From Rhodospirillales bacterium (lineage in GTDB: Bacteria > Pseudomonadota > Alphaproteobacteria > Micavibrionales > Micavibrionaceae), in NCBI GenBank assembly GCA_020638155.1, contig JACKJB010000002.1, positions 186,001-250,000 on the forward strand: a DNA stretch of 64,000 nucleotides. The letters run 5' to 3'. A program made the position numbers and the translations under genes. This document shows, piece by piece, positions 42,025 through 49,896 of this stretch (position 1 is its first letter; each line of letters begins with the position of its first letter). The notes under the pieces are model-generated. The model was not told the DNA's origin, made no database searches, and worked only from the letters and a program-made list of their open reading frames with translations.

Positions 42025-42190
42025 TTTTAATCCTCTTCCGCTTCAGGGTTGAAAATACACATGACAAATGCCCGAAACGGGCAAAACCTACCTTCTTTTT
42101 ATACACAACTCAAGAGGTAATGAACATAGTTTTTAAGATTTTTTTTATTTTTTTCAAGTTTTTATAGCGGCCTGTCTTAAAAGCCTGTGG

Positions 42191-43615
42191 TTAAATCCGG
42201 TTGTTCCGGTCCACTTTTTCAAAGTAAGCATCAATCCCGGCGACCAGGGCGCGGGCGATTTTCTGGCGGTAATCCGGGCTTGAGAGCATCTGCGCTTCGC
42301 TTTTGTTCGACATAAAGCCCATTTCGATCAGCACCGACGGGATGTCCGGCGCCTTCAGGACGGCAAAACCGGCATAACGGTGCGGCTTTTCGAGTATTTT
42401 GATCCCGTCATCCCCCAGGTTATCAACCAGGGTATTGGCGAAAAATTTAGACTGGTTCATCGTATCGCGCATCGCGAGGTCGATCAGGATATTGGCGACC
42501 TGCTCGTCTTCATGGCTTAAATCGGTGCCGGCGATAATGTCGGCTTTATTTTCCCGGTCGGCCAGCTTTGCCGTCTGCTCATCCGATGCTTTTTCAGACA
42601 GGGTGTAAATAGAAGCGCCGCGCACATTTGATTTGCCGATCGAATCGGCATGCAGCGATATGAACAGGTCCGCATCGGCGGCGCGGGCAATCTGGACGCG
42701 CTGGTACAGGCGCAAATATTTATCCTTGCCGCGGGTTAATTTTACTTCGTAGCGCCCGGTGCGCTCCAGCAGGTCTTTCAGTTCTTTCCCCATAGAAAGC
42801 GTGACATGTTTTTCAAAGACGCCGTTCGCGCCAATCGCGCCGGGGTCAACACCGCCATGGCCGGGATCGATCACAATAAGACGCTTTCCTTTGCGTGTGA
42901 CCGGCGGGGCGGCTGCGACCGGTTTACGGCCGGGCAGGGCAATGCCGGCTGCCGAAACCTGCTGGATTTCCGGTGCCGGTTGCGGCGCAGGCGGTGCCTG
43001 TTGCCGGACTTGTGCCGGGGCGGCGTTTTCCCTGCGCGGCGATGGCGGCGGCAGAGGGACGGCGCGTGGTGTCGTGCCGGTGGCTGCCGCTGTCGTTGTT
43101 ACAGGTTTCGATGTGACCGCGGATTGTGCGGCGTGATCGTCATCCACTTTCAGAATGCCAAAGGTCTTCCCTTTGCTTTTCTCGAATTCGGCGGCGCTGA
43201 CTTTTTTGAAATCGACGACCAGGCGGTTGGGGCGGCCGTCATTGGCGCGCAGCAGGAAGGCATCATTAATCAGTACCGGTGCTTTCAGATCGACCACGAT
43301 CCGGGAAATGCCGTCCTGCAGCGGGCCTTGGCGGACTGTGGATACGGCGCTCTGGACCGGGTTGCTGATGCGTCCGGCCTGCCAGGAAAATTCCGGCATG
43401 TCGATGACCAGGCGCCACGGGTCGGCGAGCACGAAGGCGCGGAACTGGCTCATTTCGCTCAGCTCGAACACCATGCGGGTCTTGTCCGGATGCATGCCGA
43501 TACGGACATCCCTGACGGTCAGCGCCATGGCCTGTGCCGAAGCCCAGCCCAGGCCCAGCAGGACGATTAATGCGCATAGGCTATGTCTTATAAATGCAGT
43601 CACCCTGTTACTCAT
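42191..43615 (-). CDS. N-acetylmuramoyl-L-alanine amidase (AmiC type, AMIN + Amidase_3)
   Basis: Exported enzyme that cleaves septal peptidoglycan to separate daughter cells. The 474-aa protein has a signal peptide (LCALIVLLGLGWASAQAMA), an AMIN domain (about 30-145: VRDVRIGMHPDKTRMVFELS) for septal targeting, a Pro/Ala-rich linker, and an Amidase_3 domain (RLIVIDPGHGGVDPGAIG, the zinc His; FISLHADS, second His; SVLIEMGFMSNKSE with catalytic Glu). The frame runs up to 43681, but the ATG at 43615 gives a normal signal peptide. Confidence 0.92.
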   Translation of the reverse strand: MSNRVTAFIRHSLCALIVLLGLGWASAQAMALTVRDVRIGMHPDKTRMVFELSEMSQFRAFVLADPWRLVIDMPEFSWQAGRISNPVQSAVSTVRQGPLQDGISRIVVDLKAPVLINDAFLLRANDGRPNRLVVDFKKVSAAEFEKSKGKTFGILKVDDDHAAQSAVTSKPVTTTAAATGTTPRAVPLPPPSPRRENAAPAQVRQQAPPAPQPAPEIQQVSAAGIALPGRKPVAAAPPVTRKGKRLIVIDPGHGGVDPGAIGANGVFEKHVTLSMGKELKDLLERTGRYEVKLTRGKDKYLRLYQRVQIARAADADLFISLHADSIGKSNVRGASIYTLSEKASDEQTAKLADRENKADIIAGTDLSHEDEQVANILIDLAMRDTMNQSKFFANTLVDNLGDDGIKILEKPHRYAGFAVLKAPDIPSVLIEMGFMSNKSEAQMLSSPDYRQKIARALVAGIDAYFEKVDRNNRI

Positions 43616-44084
43616 ATAATCCGGTATTGCGAAGAAGGCGATACTTTTAACACAATAAAACCGGACAGGGAAGCCTATCAATCATAACTATGCCGCTTGT
43701 GATAGTTTTGGAGGAAATGCTTTGTCAAAATCCTTATCCCAAAAGCTTTTGCGCGGGCTTCACTTTTTTGTTGCCGCCTGCGGAAACAGGGCGTATTGTC
43801 GGCGTTGCGACCCGTTGCGGCTTTAGCAGGTTAAAAGTTTTAAGGAAATAAGGTTTCGCTAGTTGCAACGGTATATGGAAGGTCTTGTTCGGCTTTCCCG
43901 ACCGGCGTTGGCCCGTTCAGTTACAGGCATCTGCACATAGACATTATGTGCAAACCGTTGCGAACCCCAACCTCATGGCCGGATCCAGGACCTGGTTTTA
44001 GAAATTATGCGCCTCGCGCCGCAGAATTTCCGCATCGTCGCGTGCGGCAAAGCTGCCGGCAGCGGGCATTTATGGAGTTTTAAA
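43616..44084 (+). promoter_or_regulatory. Long leader region of rne
   Basis: 469 bp separate the divergent amidase start from the rne start, with no supported gene. Features: several GC-rich hairpin-capable stretches (GCACATAGACATTATGTGC at 43934-43952, CCGGATCCAGGACCTGG at 43979-43995), TTGTCA at about 43724. RNase E in several bacteria autoregulates through a long 5' UTR; a similar role here is inferred. Confidence 0.45.
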
Positions 44085-46571
44085 ATGACGAAAAGAATGT
44101 TAGTGGACGCAACCCATTCGGAAGAAACACGGGTTGCCGTCGTCGATGGCAATCGCCTTGTGGATTTTGATTATGAAAGTCAGGTCCGTAAACAGCTTAA
44201 AGGCAGTATCTTTCTGGCCAAAGTGACGCGGGTCGAACCTTCGTTGCAGGCGGCTTTTGTGAATTTCGGCGGTAACCGTCACGGGTTCCTGCCCTTCACG
44301 GAAATTCATCCCGATTATTACCGGATACCGATTGCCGACCGCGAAGCGATCCTGGCCGAGCAGGCCCGTGAAATGGAAGAGCGCCAGCGGGCAGAGGAAG
44401 CGGAAGACGGCGAGGAAGAGGACGACCTTCATGATGAGGACGATCATGAAGATGAAGACGACGATGCTGAGGTCGAGGCCGAGGCTGGCGGAGAGGCTGA
44501 TGCGGAATCTCCTGTTGAAGCCGAAGCTGTCAGCGCTGACCCTGAAGATGGCGAAGATTCTGAGGCTGCGGAAGTGGAAGAGTCTGCCGAAGGCGAAGAG
44601 AAAAAAGGCGGTCGTGGCCGCCGGGGACGCCGTGGCCGTGGTGGCCGCGGGCGTGGTGGCCGTGACGGGCGCCGTCAGGGTGCGCGTGGCCGCCGGGTCG
44701 AAGTTTTAGGGGGCGACGGGATCGAAGGCGATCAGCCGGTGCGCCCGTCTTTCCGCCGGAATTATAAAATCCAGGAAGTCGTGAAACGCGGCCAGATCAT
44801 GCTGATCCAGGTTTCCAAGGAAGAGCGCGGCAATAAAGGCGCTGCGGTCAGTACTTATTTATCCCTGCCGGGCCGGTATTGCGTGTTGATGCCGAACAGC
44901 CCCCGTGCGGGCGGCGTATCGCGCAAGATCGCGAATTTCAAAGAGCGTAAACGGATGCGCGAAATCCTGAACGAGCTGAAAGTGCCGCAGGGGATGTCTG
45001 TGATTATGCGCACCGCCGGAACCTCCCGGACCAAAGCGGAAATCAAGCGCGATCTCGATTACCTGATGAAGCTGTGGGACAATATCCGCGCGCTGACACT
45101 GGAATCAACGGCACCTGCGCTGGTGCATGAAGAAGGGAATCTCGTCCGCCGGGCGATCCGCGATATTTATGCGCCGGATATCGAAGATATCATCGTGGCC
45201 GGTGATGAAGGCTTCAAATTTGCCAAGGACTTCATGAAAATGATGATCCCGTCGCATGTTAAAAAGGTCAAAGAATATAAAGACGAACAAATTCCGCTGT
45301 TCCATCGGTATCAGGTTGAAAGCCAGATTAATGAAATCGGCGATCCGGTGGTGACGTTGCCGTCCGGCGGGTATCTGGTGATTAACCCGACCGAAGCGCT
45401 GGTGTCTGTCGATGTGAACTCCGGCCGGGCGACCAAGGAGCGGCATATCGAGGAAACCGCCCTGCGGACCAACCTTGAAGCTGCCGAAGAAGTGGCGCGT
45501 CAGTTGCGGCTGCGCGATCTGGGCGGGCTGGTCGTGATCGACTTTATCGATATGGAAGACCGGCGTAATAACCGCAAGGTTGAAAATAAAATGCGCGATG
45601 CGCTGTCCGGCGAGCGGGCGCGAATTCAGATCGGGCGGATTTCTTCCTTTGGTTTGATGGAGTTGTCACGCCAGCGTCTGAACCCGAGCCTGACTGAAGC
45701 GCAGTACGAAAAATGCCCCCATTGTCTTGGTGTGGGTGTTGTGCGGACTGTTGATGCGGCGGCGATTGTGGCGCTGCGGGCTCTTGAAGAAGAAGGGATT
45801 CGCGGGCGCTCTGAAGTTGTGGCGCTGCATGTGCCGAATGCGGTGGCGCTGTACCTGCTGAATAACAAGCGGCACCGTCTTGCCGAGATCGAAAGCCGCT
45901 TCGGGTTTTCGGTGATGGTCCATGTGAATGAGGCACTCGCGCCGTCCCGGTTCGAGGTCGAAGTCGTTAAGACGAATAGTGGCGACGCTGCTTCCGATGA
46001 TGGTGACGAACCGAAGGCGAAGCAGGATACTCCTGCGGACGACGATAATAATAAAGACCGGAACAGCCGCGGGTCGCGTCGTCGCGGCCGCCGTGGCGGG
46101 CGCCGCCGTAATAACCGTGAGGATCGCGCTGATAGCGGTAATACGGAGAACCAGGCAGCGGATTCTGAGGCGACGGCTCAGCAGGAGGAGCCTGCTGCAA
46201 TGGACGATGCGCCGAAAGCGGATGTACCGGAAAAAGACGAAGAGAAGAAGCCTGCTAAAAAATCAGCTTCACGGAAAAAGTCAGTGAAGAAGAAGGCTGC
46301 AGAGTCTGATAAAGCGGCGGCGGATGATGCTGCCGACGGCGAAAAAGAAACCAAAAAGCCTGCCCGTAAAAAGGCTGCTGCTAAAAAGACCGCTGCGAAG
46401 AAAAGCGAAACCGCTGCGGATGAAAAGACTGACAGCAAAGACGACAAAGCTGCCAGCTCGTCGGCGAAGCCTTCTAATGACGTGGCTCCTCCGGAAAAAA
46501 AAGATTATGAAGTGGTCAACGAACCGCCGGTTCAGAAGAAAAAAGGCTGGTGGAACAAGTTAACCGATTAA
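44085..46571 (+). CDS. rne: Ribonuclease E
   Basis: Endonuclease central to RNA decay and rRNA processing. The 828-aa protein begins MTKRMLVDATHSEETRVAVV, has an S1 domain split by an insertion of about 140 residues (acidic Glu/Asp run, then GRGRRGRRGRGGRGRGG), an insertion known from alphaproteobacteria. The catalytic DNase I-like domain contains SVDVNSGRATKERHIEETA and VVIDFIDMEDRRN with the two metal Asp residues, and the zinc-link motif CPHCLG. The C-terminal third is disordered and rich in Lys/Ala (KKSVKKKAAE, KKPARKKAAAKK), a likely degradosome scaffold or RNA-binding tail. The frame runs up to 44007, but ATG 44085 is the family start. A strong terminator follows. Confidence 0.95.
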   Translation: MTKRMLVDATHSEETRVAVVDGNRLVDFDYESQVRKQLKGSIFLAKVTRVEPSLQAAFVNFGGNRHGFLPFTEIHPDYYRIPIADREAILAEQAREMEERQRAEEAEDGEEEDDLHDEDDHEDEDDDAEVEAEAGGEADAESPVEAEAVSADPEDGEDSEAAEVEESAEGEEKKGGRGRRGRRGRGGRGRGGRDGRRQGARGRRVEVLGGDGIEGDQPVRPSFRRNYKIQEVVKRGQIMLIQVSKEERGNKGAAVSTYLSLPGRYCVLMPNSPRAGGVSRKIANFKERKRMREILNELKVPQGMSVIMRTAGTSRTKAEIKRDLDYLMKLWDNIRALTLESTAPALVHEEGNLVRRAIRDIYAPDIEDIIVAGDEGFKFAKDFMKMMIPSHVKKVKEYKDEQIPLFHRYQVESQINEIGDPVVTLPSGGYLVINPTEALVSVDVNSGRATKERHIEETALRTNLEAAEEVARQLRLRDLGGLVVIDFIDMEDRRNNRKVENKMRDALSGERARIQIGRISSFGLMELSRQRLNPSLTEAQYEKCPHCLGVGVVRTVDAAAIVALRALEEEGIRGRSEVVALHVPNAVALYLLNNKRHRLAEIESRFGFSVMVHVNEALAPSRFEVEVVKTNSGDAASDDGDEPKAKQDTPADDDNNKDRNSRGSRRRGRRGGRRRNNREDRADSGNTENQAADSEATAQQEEPAAMDDAPKADVPEKDEEKKPAKKSASRKKSVKKKAAESDKAAADDAADGEKETKKPARKKAAAKKTAAKKSETAADEKTDSKDDKAASSSAKPSNDVAPPEKKDYEVVNEPPVQKKKGWWNKLTD

Positions 46572-46596
46572 ACTGTCTTTTCCATGATTATGATTT

Positions 46597-46629
46597 TAAA
46601 AACCGGGAGATTTCTCCCGGTTTTTTTTG
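46597..46629 (+). terminator. Rho-independent terminator of rne
   Basis: AAAACCGGGAGA and CTCCCGGTTTT form a stem with a TTT loop region, followed by a run of eight or more T. It starts 26 bp after the rne stop. Confidence 0.92.
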
Positions 46630-46667
46630 CGTCTGATAATCCCGTCAATCTTCGTAAAATTGTATGT

Positions 46668-46712
46668 AATTTTTACATCACTTTTACTGTTATTATGTAA
46701 AAATTGTATTAT
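46668..46712 (+). promoter_or_regulatory. Promoter with 11-bp palindromic operator
   Basis: AATTTTTACAT (46668-46678) and ATGTAAAAATT (46695-46705) are a perfect 11-bp inverted repeat separated by 16 bp. The right arm lies in the spacer of a promoter with TTTACT (46683-46688), 18-bp spacer and TATTAT (46707-46712). Binding of a dimer there would block or assist polymerase. The half-site ATGTAAAAAT also occurs at 4051-4060 and 21872-21881 (reverse). Confidence 0.5.
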
Positions 46713-46718
46713 AAGAGT

Positions 46719-46949
46719 TTCTTATTAGGGTTTATGGTTTTCGTGGGAACGGAAGCGGCAGGAACGGGAACAGAATCGGATCGGTCAAGGGTAATCAAGA
46801 ATCCCCCGTTTATGCGATTGCAACAGTCTCACAGTATAGTTTCGTCCATCCGAGGTCAGGGCGTGTTGCCCCGCAGACATTAGCAGGCCCTGGTTTTCGG
46901 ATGGGCGGATATGTCCCCCTTAGCCGCCGGGTTTCCCGGCGGCTTTTTT
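46719..46949 (+). ncRNA. Probable structured non-coding RNA or attenuator leader
   Basis: From the promoter above, a transcript of about 230 nt would run to a strong terminator (AGCCGCCGGG at 46922-46931, CCCGGCGGCT at 46935-46944, six T). It contains no credible open frame. A conserved-looking hairpin is visible: CGTCCATCCGA (46843-46853) with TCGGATGGGCG (46897-46907), 11 pairs, then CAGGGC (46857-46862) with GCCCTG (46887-46892). It may be a small RNA (a 6S-like shape is one possibility) or a leader controlling the gene at 47024. I cannot match it to a named family. Confidence 0.5.
46922..46949 (+). terminator. Strong intrinsic terminator between the RNA and the next gene
   Basis: A 10-bp all-GC stem (AGCCGCCGGG/CCCGGCGGCT) with a TTT loop followed by TTTTTT. 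It lies 75 bp before the start codon at 47024, with no gene directly ahead of it, which is the reason for proposing a stand-alone RNA. Confidence 0.9.
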
Positions 46950-47023
46950 ACACCTATATTAATGCAGGACAAATTGTTATGGTTGTCATCAGCATGTTTC
47001 TTATGAAGAGGAAGGGGCTTTTT

Positions 47024-47644
47024 ATGCGTAGTGTTTTGTTATCATTGATCTTATGTGGTTTCCTGATTAGTCCGGTATGGGCGGAAGAGCAGGCGGGCAA
47101 GCCCGACACTGAAAAGCAGGAAAAAGCTGAACTGAAAAAACCTGAAAACCCTCATGCCGCTGCAGTCAAAGAAAAAGCCCGTGCCCTGGCAAAGGCGATG
47201 AGCAAGGAACAGGCCGAACAGTTTTCCGTGATCCGTGAAAATTTCGGCGTCCTGCGCAGTGTCCGTATGACCCGTAAAAGTGTGACGAATGCCGTTAAAG
47301 AATGCGCCGCGAAAAACCCGGATATGAAAGACGCGATCAACAGCCGCTATAAAAGCTGGGATGAGGGGATTCATCCTGTGCTGGAAAAGCAGCAAAAATC
47401 CATGAAAGCGTCGATTTCTTCGGGCCTGTTTAATGATCCTAAGCAGGTTGAAGATTACCTGGATACGGTTGATGATATGGCTGAATATGCCGATAACCGG
47501 ATGGAAAAGAAGGTCGTGACGACTCCCGAAGCCTGCCAGAGCCTGATTGATTCCATGGATAAAAGCAGCGAGATCATCCTGGAGTTGATCGGCGAAATGA
47601 ACTGGCCGCAAAAAGACGCGCAAGGCGGAGATCCCAAACCTTGA
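47024..47644 (+). CDS. Secreted helical protein of unknown function
   Basis: A 206-aa exported protein with a textbook signal peptide (MRSVLLSLILCGFLISPVWA). The mature part is alpha-helical and highly charged (KPDTEKQEKAELKKPENPHAAA, VKEKARALAKAMSKEQAEQF), likely periplasmic. The frame is open to 46901 across the terminator, so that start is rejected; ATG 47024 follows AGGAAGGGG. Its stop overlaps the TTG start of the glycosyltransferase by 4 bp, so they are coupled. No family recognised. Confidence 0.75.
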   Translation: MRSVLLSLILCGFLISPVWAEEQAGKPDTEKQEKAELKKPENPHAAAVKEKARALAKAMSKEQAEQFSVIRENFGVLRSVRMTRKSVTNAVKECAAKNPDMKDAINSRYKSWDEGIHPVLEKQQKSMKASISSGLFNDPKQVEDYLDTVDDMAEYADNRMEKKVVTTPEACQSLIDSMDKSSEIILELIGEMNWPQKDAQGGDPKP

Positions 47645-48738
47645 AAATCTTACAGGTGATGGCCGGTGCCGATCATGGCGGCGCGGAAACGGCTTTTGTC
47701 GATATGTGTATCGCGCTTGCTGAAGCCGGGGAACAGGTTGAAGTGGCGACCCGGGCCAACCCGCTGCGGGTTGAGCAGCTGGAGCGGGCCGGATTGAAAG
47801 TCCACGAGTTGAAATTCGGCGGCGTTGCGGACCTTTATACGGTTTACAGGCTGCGGAAAATCATCCGGGATTTTAAACCGCATATCGTCCAGACATGGAT
47901 GTCCCGGGCGGCGCAGAAAGTCCCGTCATGGGGCGATAAAGATGCGCAGCAGCCTTATCTGGTCGTTTCGCGGCTGGGCGGCTATTACAAAGTGAAGCAT
48001 TTTAAAAATACCGATTATTTTACGCCGATTACCCCGGATATCGGGCGTTATCTGGTGGAAAACGGTGTTGCGCCGGAACGGGTGCGGCAGATTAATAACT
48101 TTGCCGAAACCGAAGATGTCCGGTTCCCCGTGTCCCGCGAAGATCTCGGGACGCCCGAAGACGCGACGGTGCTGCTGGCATTGGGACGGCTGCATGATGC
48201 CAAGGCGTTTGATACGCTGCTCAAGGCGATGCAGAATGTGCCCGGTGCCTATTTGTGGATTGCTGGGGAAGGGCCTATGCGGGACGAGCTTGAGGCGCTT
48301 TCCTCTGAACTGGGTTTGAATGACCGGGTACGGTTTTTAGGGTGGCGGGACGACCGGGCTGCCTTGTTCCAGGCAGCAGATATATGCGTATTTTCTTCAC
48401 GTTACGAGCCTTTTGGCACTGTTTTCGTGCAGGCATGGGCCCAGAAAACCCCACTTGTGACCACGGCGTCCGACGGGCCGCGCCAATATGTCCGGGACGG
48501 CGAAGATGCGCTGTTGGTGCCGATTGATGATGTCGGTGCCCTAAGTGCGGCGATCCAGCGGGTGAGTACCGATGAAGAGCTGGCAGATCGGCTGGTTTTT
48601 AACGGTTACCAGCGTTACCTGGAGGAATTCACCAGGGAAAAAACCGTTCAGGCGTACCTGTCTTTTTTCTATGAAATCCTTGAAAAAGAAGGGCTTGTCA
48701 GTATTGTCCAGCCCGGCGATAACTTTGCCGCGCTTTAA
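47641..48738 (+). CDS. Glycosyltransferase family 4
   Basis: A 365-aa GT-B enzyme transferring a sugar from an activated donor to a lipid or polysaccharide acceptor. N-terminal motif GADHGGAETAFVDM contacts the acceptor or donor; the C-terminal domain holds LLALGRLHDAKAFDTLL, WIAGEGPMRDELE and SSRYEPFGTVFVQAWA, the GT4 retaining E-x7-E motif. The start is TTG at 47641, coupled to the previous stop; no better ATG exists before the conserved VMAGADHGG. Donor and acceptor are unknown. Confidence 0.88.
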   Translation: MKILQVMAGADHGGAETAFVDMCIALAEAGEQVEVATRANPLRVEQLERAGLKVHELKFGGVADLYTVYRLRKIIRDFKPHIVQTWMSRAAQKVPSWGDKDAQQPYLVVSRLGGYYKVKHFKNTDYFTPITPDIGRYLVENGVAPERVRQINNFAETEDVRFPVSREDLGTPEDATVLLALGRLHDAKAFDTLLKAMQNVPGAYLWIAGEGPMRDELEALSSELGLNDRVRFLGWRDDRAALFQAADICVFSSRYEPFGTVFVQAWAQKTPLVTTASDGPRQYVRDGEDALLVPIDDVGALSAAIQRVSTDEELADRLVFNGYQRYLEEFTREKTVQAYLSFFYEILEKEGLVSIVQPGDNFAAL

Positions 48739-48828
48739 GCCTTCGACCAAATTTGCACGATTTTCCCGATTTATGGCACAATATTAATCATAATAGAGAA
48801 AAACGTGTTGGTATAAGGTGTGTACGTT

Positions 48829-49749
48829 ATGAGCAATTCTTCTCAATCTGACCGTCATATAGGCGATGAATTCGGCGCCGAGGCAAACGCATATAATCAA
48901 GATCCCAATCAGCCCGGCAGCGATGCCGATACGACGATTCGTATGACGGGGCGGGAGCGGTCCGACGAGACTGAGGAAGGGATGGAAGCGCGCCGCCGCC
49001 GGTATCTGGAAGAACTGGAACGGGCTGCGCGGGAGCAGGATGAAGAAAAAGAGCGGCAGAGCGGGCGGAAATCTGATGACAAGGCCGGATTTGCAAAGCC
49101 TGAAGGAGAAGAGGCGGACGCACCTGCATCCGAAGACGGGCAGGATTTATATGAAGTCGAAGGACTTTCCCGCTACGGCATGAAAGATAAAGGCGATTAC
49201 ATGACGCTTAAGGGTAAGGGGCGGAAACACCCGATGACCGGGGAGCGTGAGATTACCGATAAGCAACTGCGGATGGTCTTGATGACGGCGGTCCTGCATA
49301 AGGGCTGGCAAGACAATATCGCGTTTTACCGCGGGGGCCGGATTGACAGCCAGCTTACCACGCGCGCGCGCCTGATGATGGCGTCCGATGCCGGTTTTAT
49401 GAAAGCTTGCCAAGGACGTAATCTGCCGCAAGTGCAAACCTCTTTATCCGAAACGCCGCCTGTCTGGGCGGAAAGCGGTTTTGCAAAATGGAGCCACGCC
49501 CGCCGTTATAAGGCGCAAACGGCGGAAGGTGAGCGCGGTGATAAAAAAACAATCAAAGAGACTGTGAACAAACTTGCCGATAAGTTTCGTGATGCTGAGG
49601 GCCATAGCCTGAAAGAGGATATGACCGGGAAGCGCCGGGAGCGGGAGCCTGTTGGCGGCGAGGCGCCGGAACGCGACGCTGCGGGCGCGACACATGAAAC
49701 ACCGGCTGGCGGGCCTTCTGCCGGGGCTGGTTCGGCAGCACCGGGTTGA
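48829..49749 (+). CDS. Large charged protein with LPD7-like segment
   Basis: A 306-aa, highly charged, mostly disordered protein. The central part, ITDKQLRMVLMTAVLHKGWQ followed by DNIAFYRGGRID and an Ala/Leu helix, resembles the LPD7 domain found at the ends of plasmid relaxase and mobilisation proteins, where it is thought to bind DNA or protein. The flanks are Glu/Arg-rich and Ala/Gly-rich. The ATG at 48829 is chosen over a GTG at 48820. The family call is tentative; it could be a remnant or relative of a conjugative element protein. Confidence 0.55.
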   Translation: MSNSSQSDRHIGDEFGAEANAYNQDPNQPGSDADTTIRMTGRERSDETEEGMEARRRRYLEELERAAREQDEEKERQSGRKSDDKAGFAKPEGEEADAPASEDGQDLYEVEGLSRYGMKDKGDYMTLKGKGRKHPMTGEREITDKQLRMVLMTAVLHKGWQDNIAFYRGGRIDSQLTTRARLMMASDAGFMKACQGRNLPQVQTSLSETPPVWAESGFAKWSHARRYKAQTAEGERGDKKTIKETVNKLADKFRDAEGHSLKEDMTGKRREREPVGGEAPERDAAGATHETPAGGPSAGAGSAAPG

Positions 49750-49790
49750 TTGACAATCCTTTCAGTTAAGAATTGGACAAAATTTAACAG

Positions 49791-49863
49791 CGTCATTTCG
49801 AGGCGAAGCCGAGAAATCTCCAGATTACCGGGAGATCCCTCACATGCGTTCGGGATGACATTC
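49791..49863. repeat. Intergenic repeat (CGTCATTTCGAGGCGAAG family)
   Basis: GCGTCATTTCGAGGCGAAGC...GAGAAATCTCCAGATTA on the left and GAGATCCCTCACATGCGTTC...GGGATGACATT on the right. The left part recurs nearly identically at 55504-55540, so the two are copies of one element. Confidence 0.75.
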
Positions 49864-49896
49864 AAGGACAACCGGTCCGGCTATTAATTGAAATGA

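Noticed and set aside
46719..46949. tmRNA, RNase P RNA or a known riboswitch
   Set aside because: Diagnostic motifs of these RNAs were looked for by eye and not found; a 6S-like RNA remains possible but unproven.
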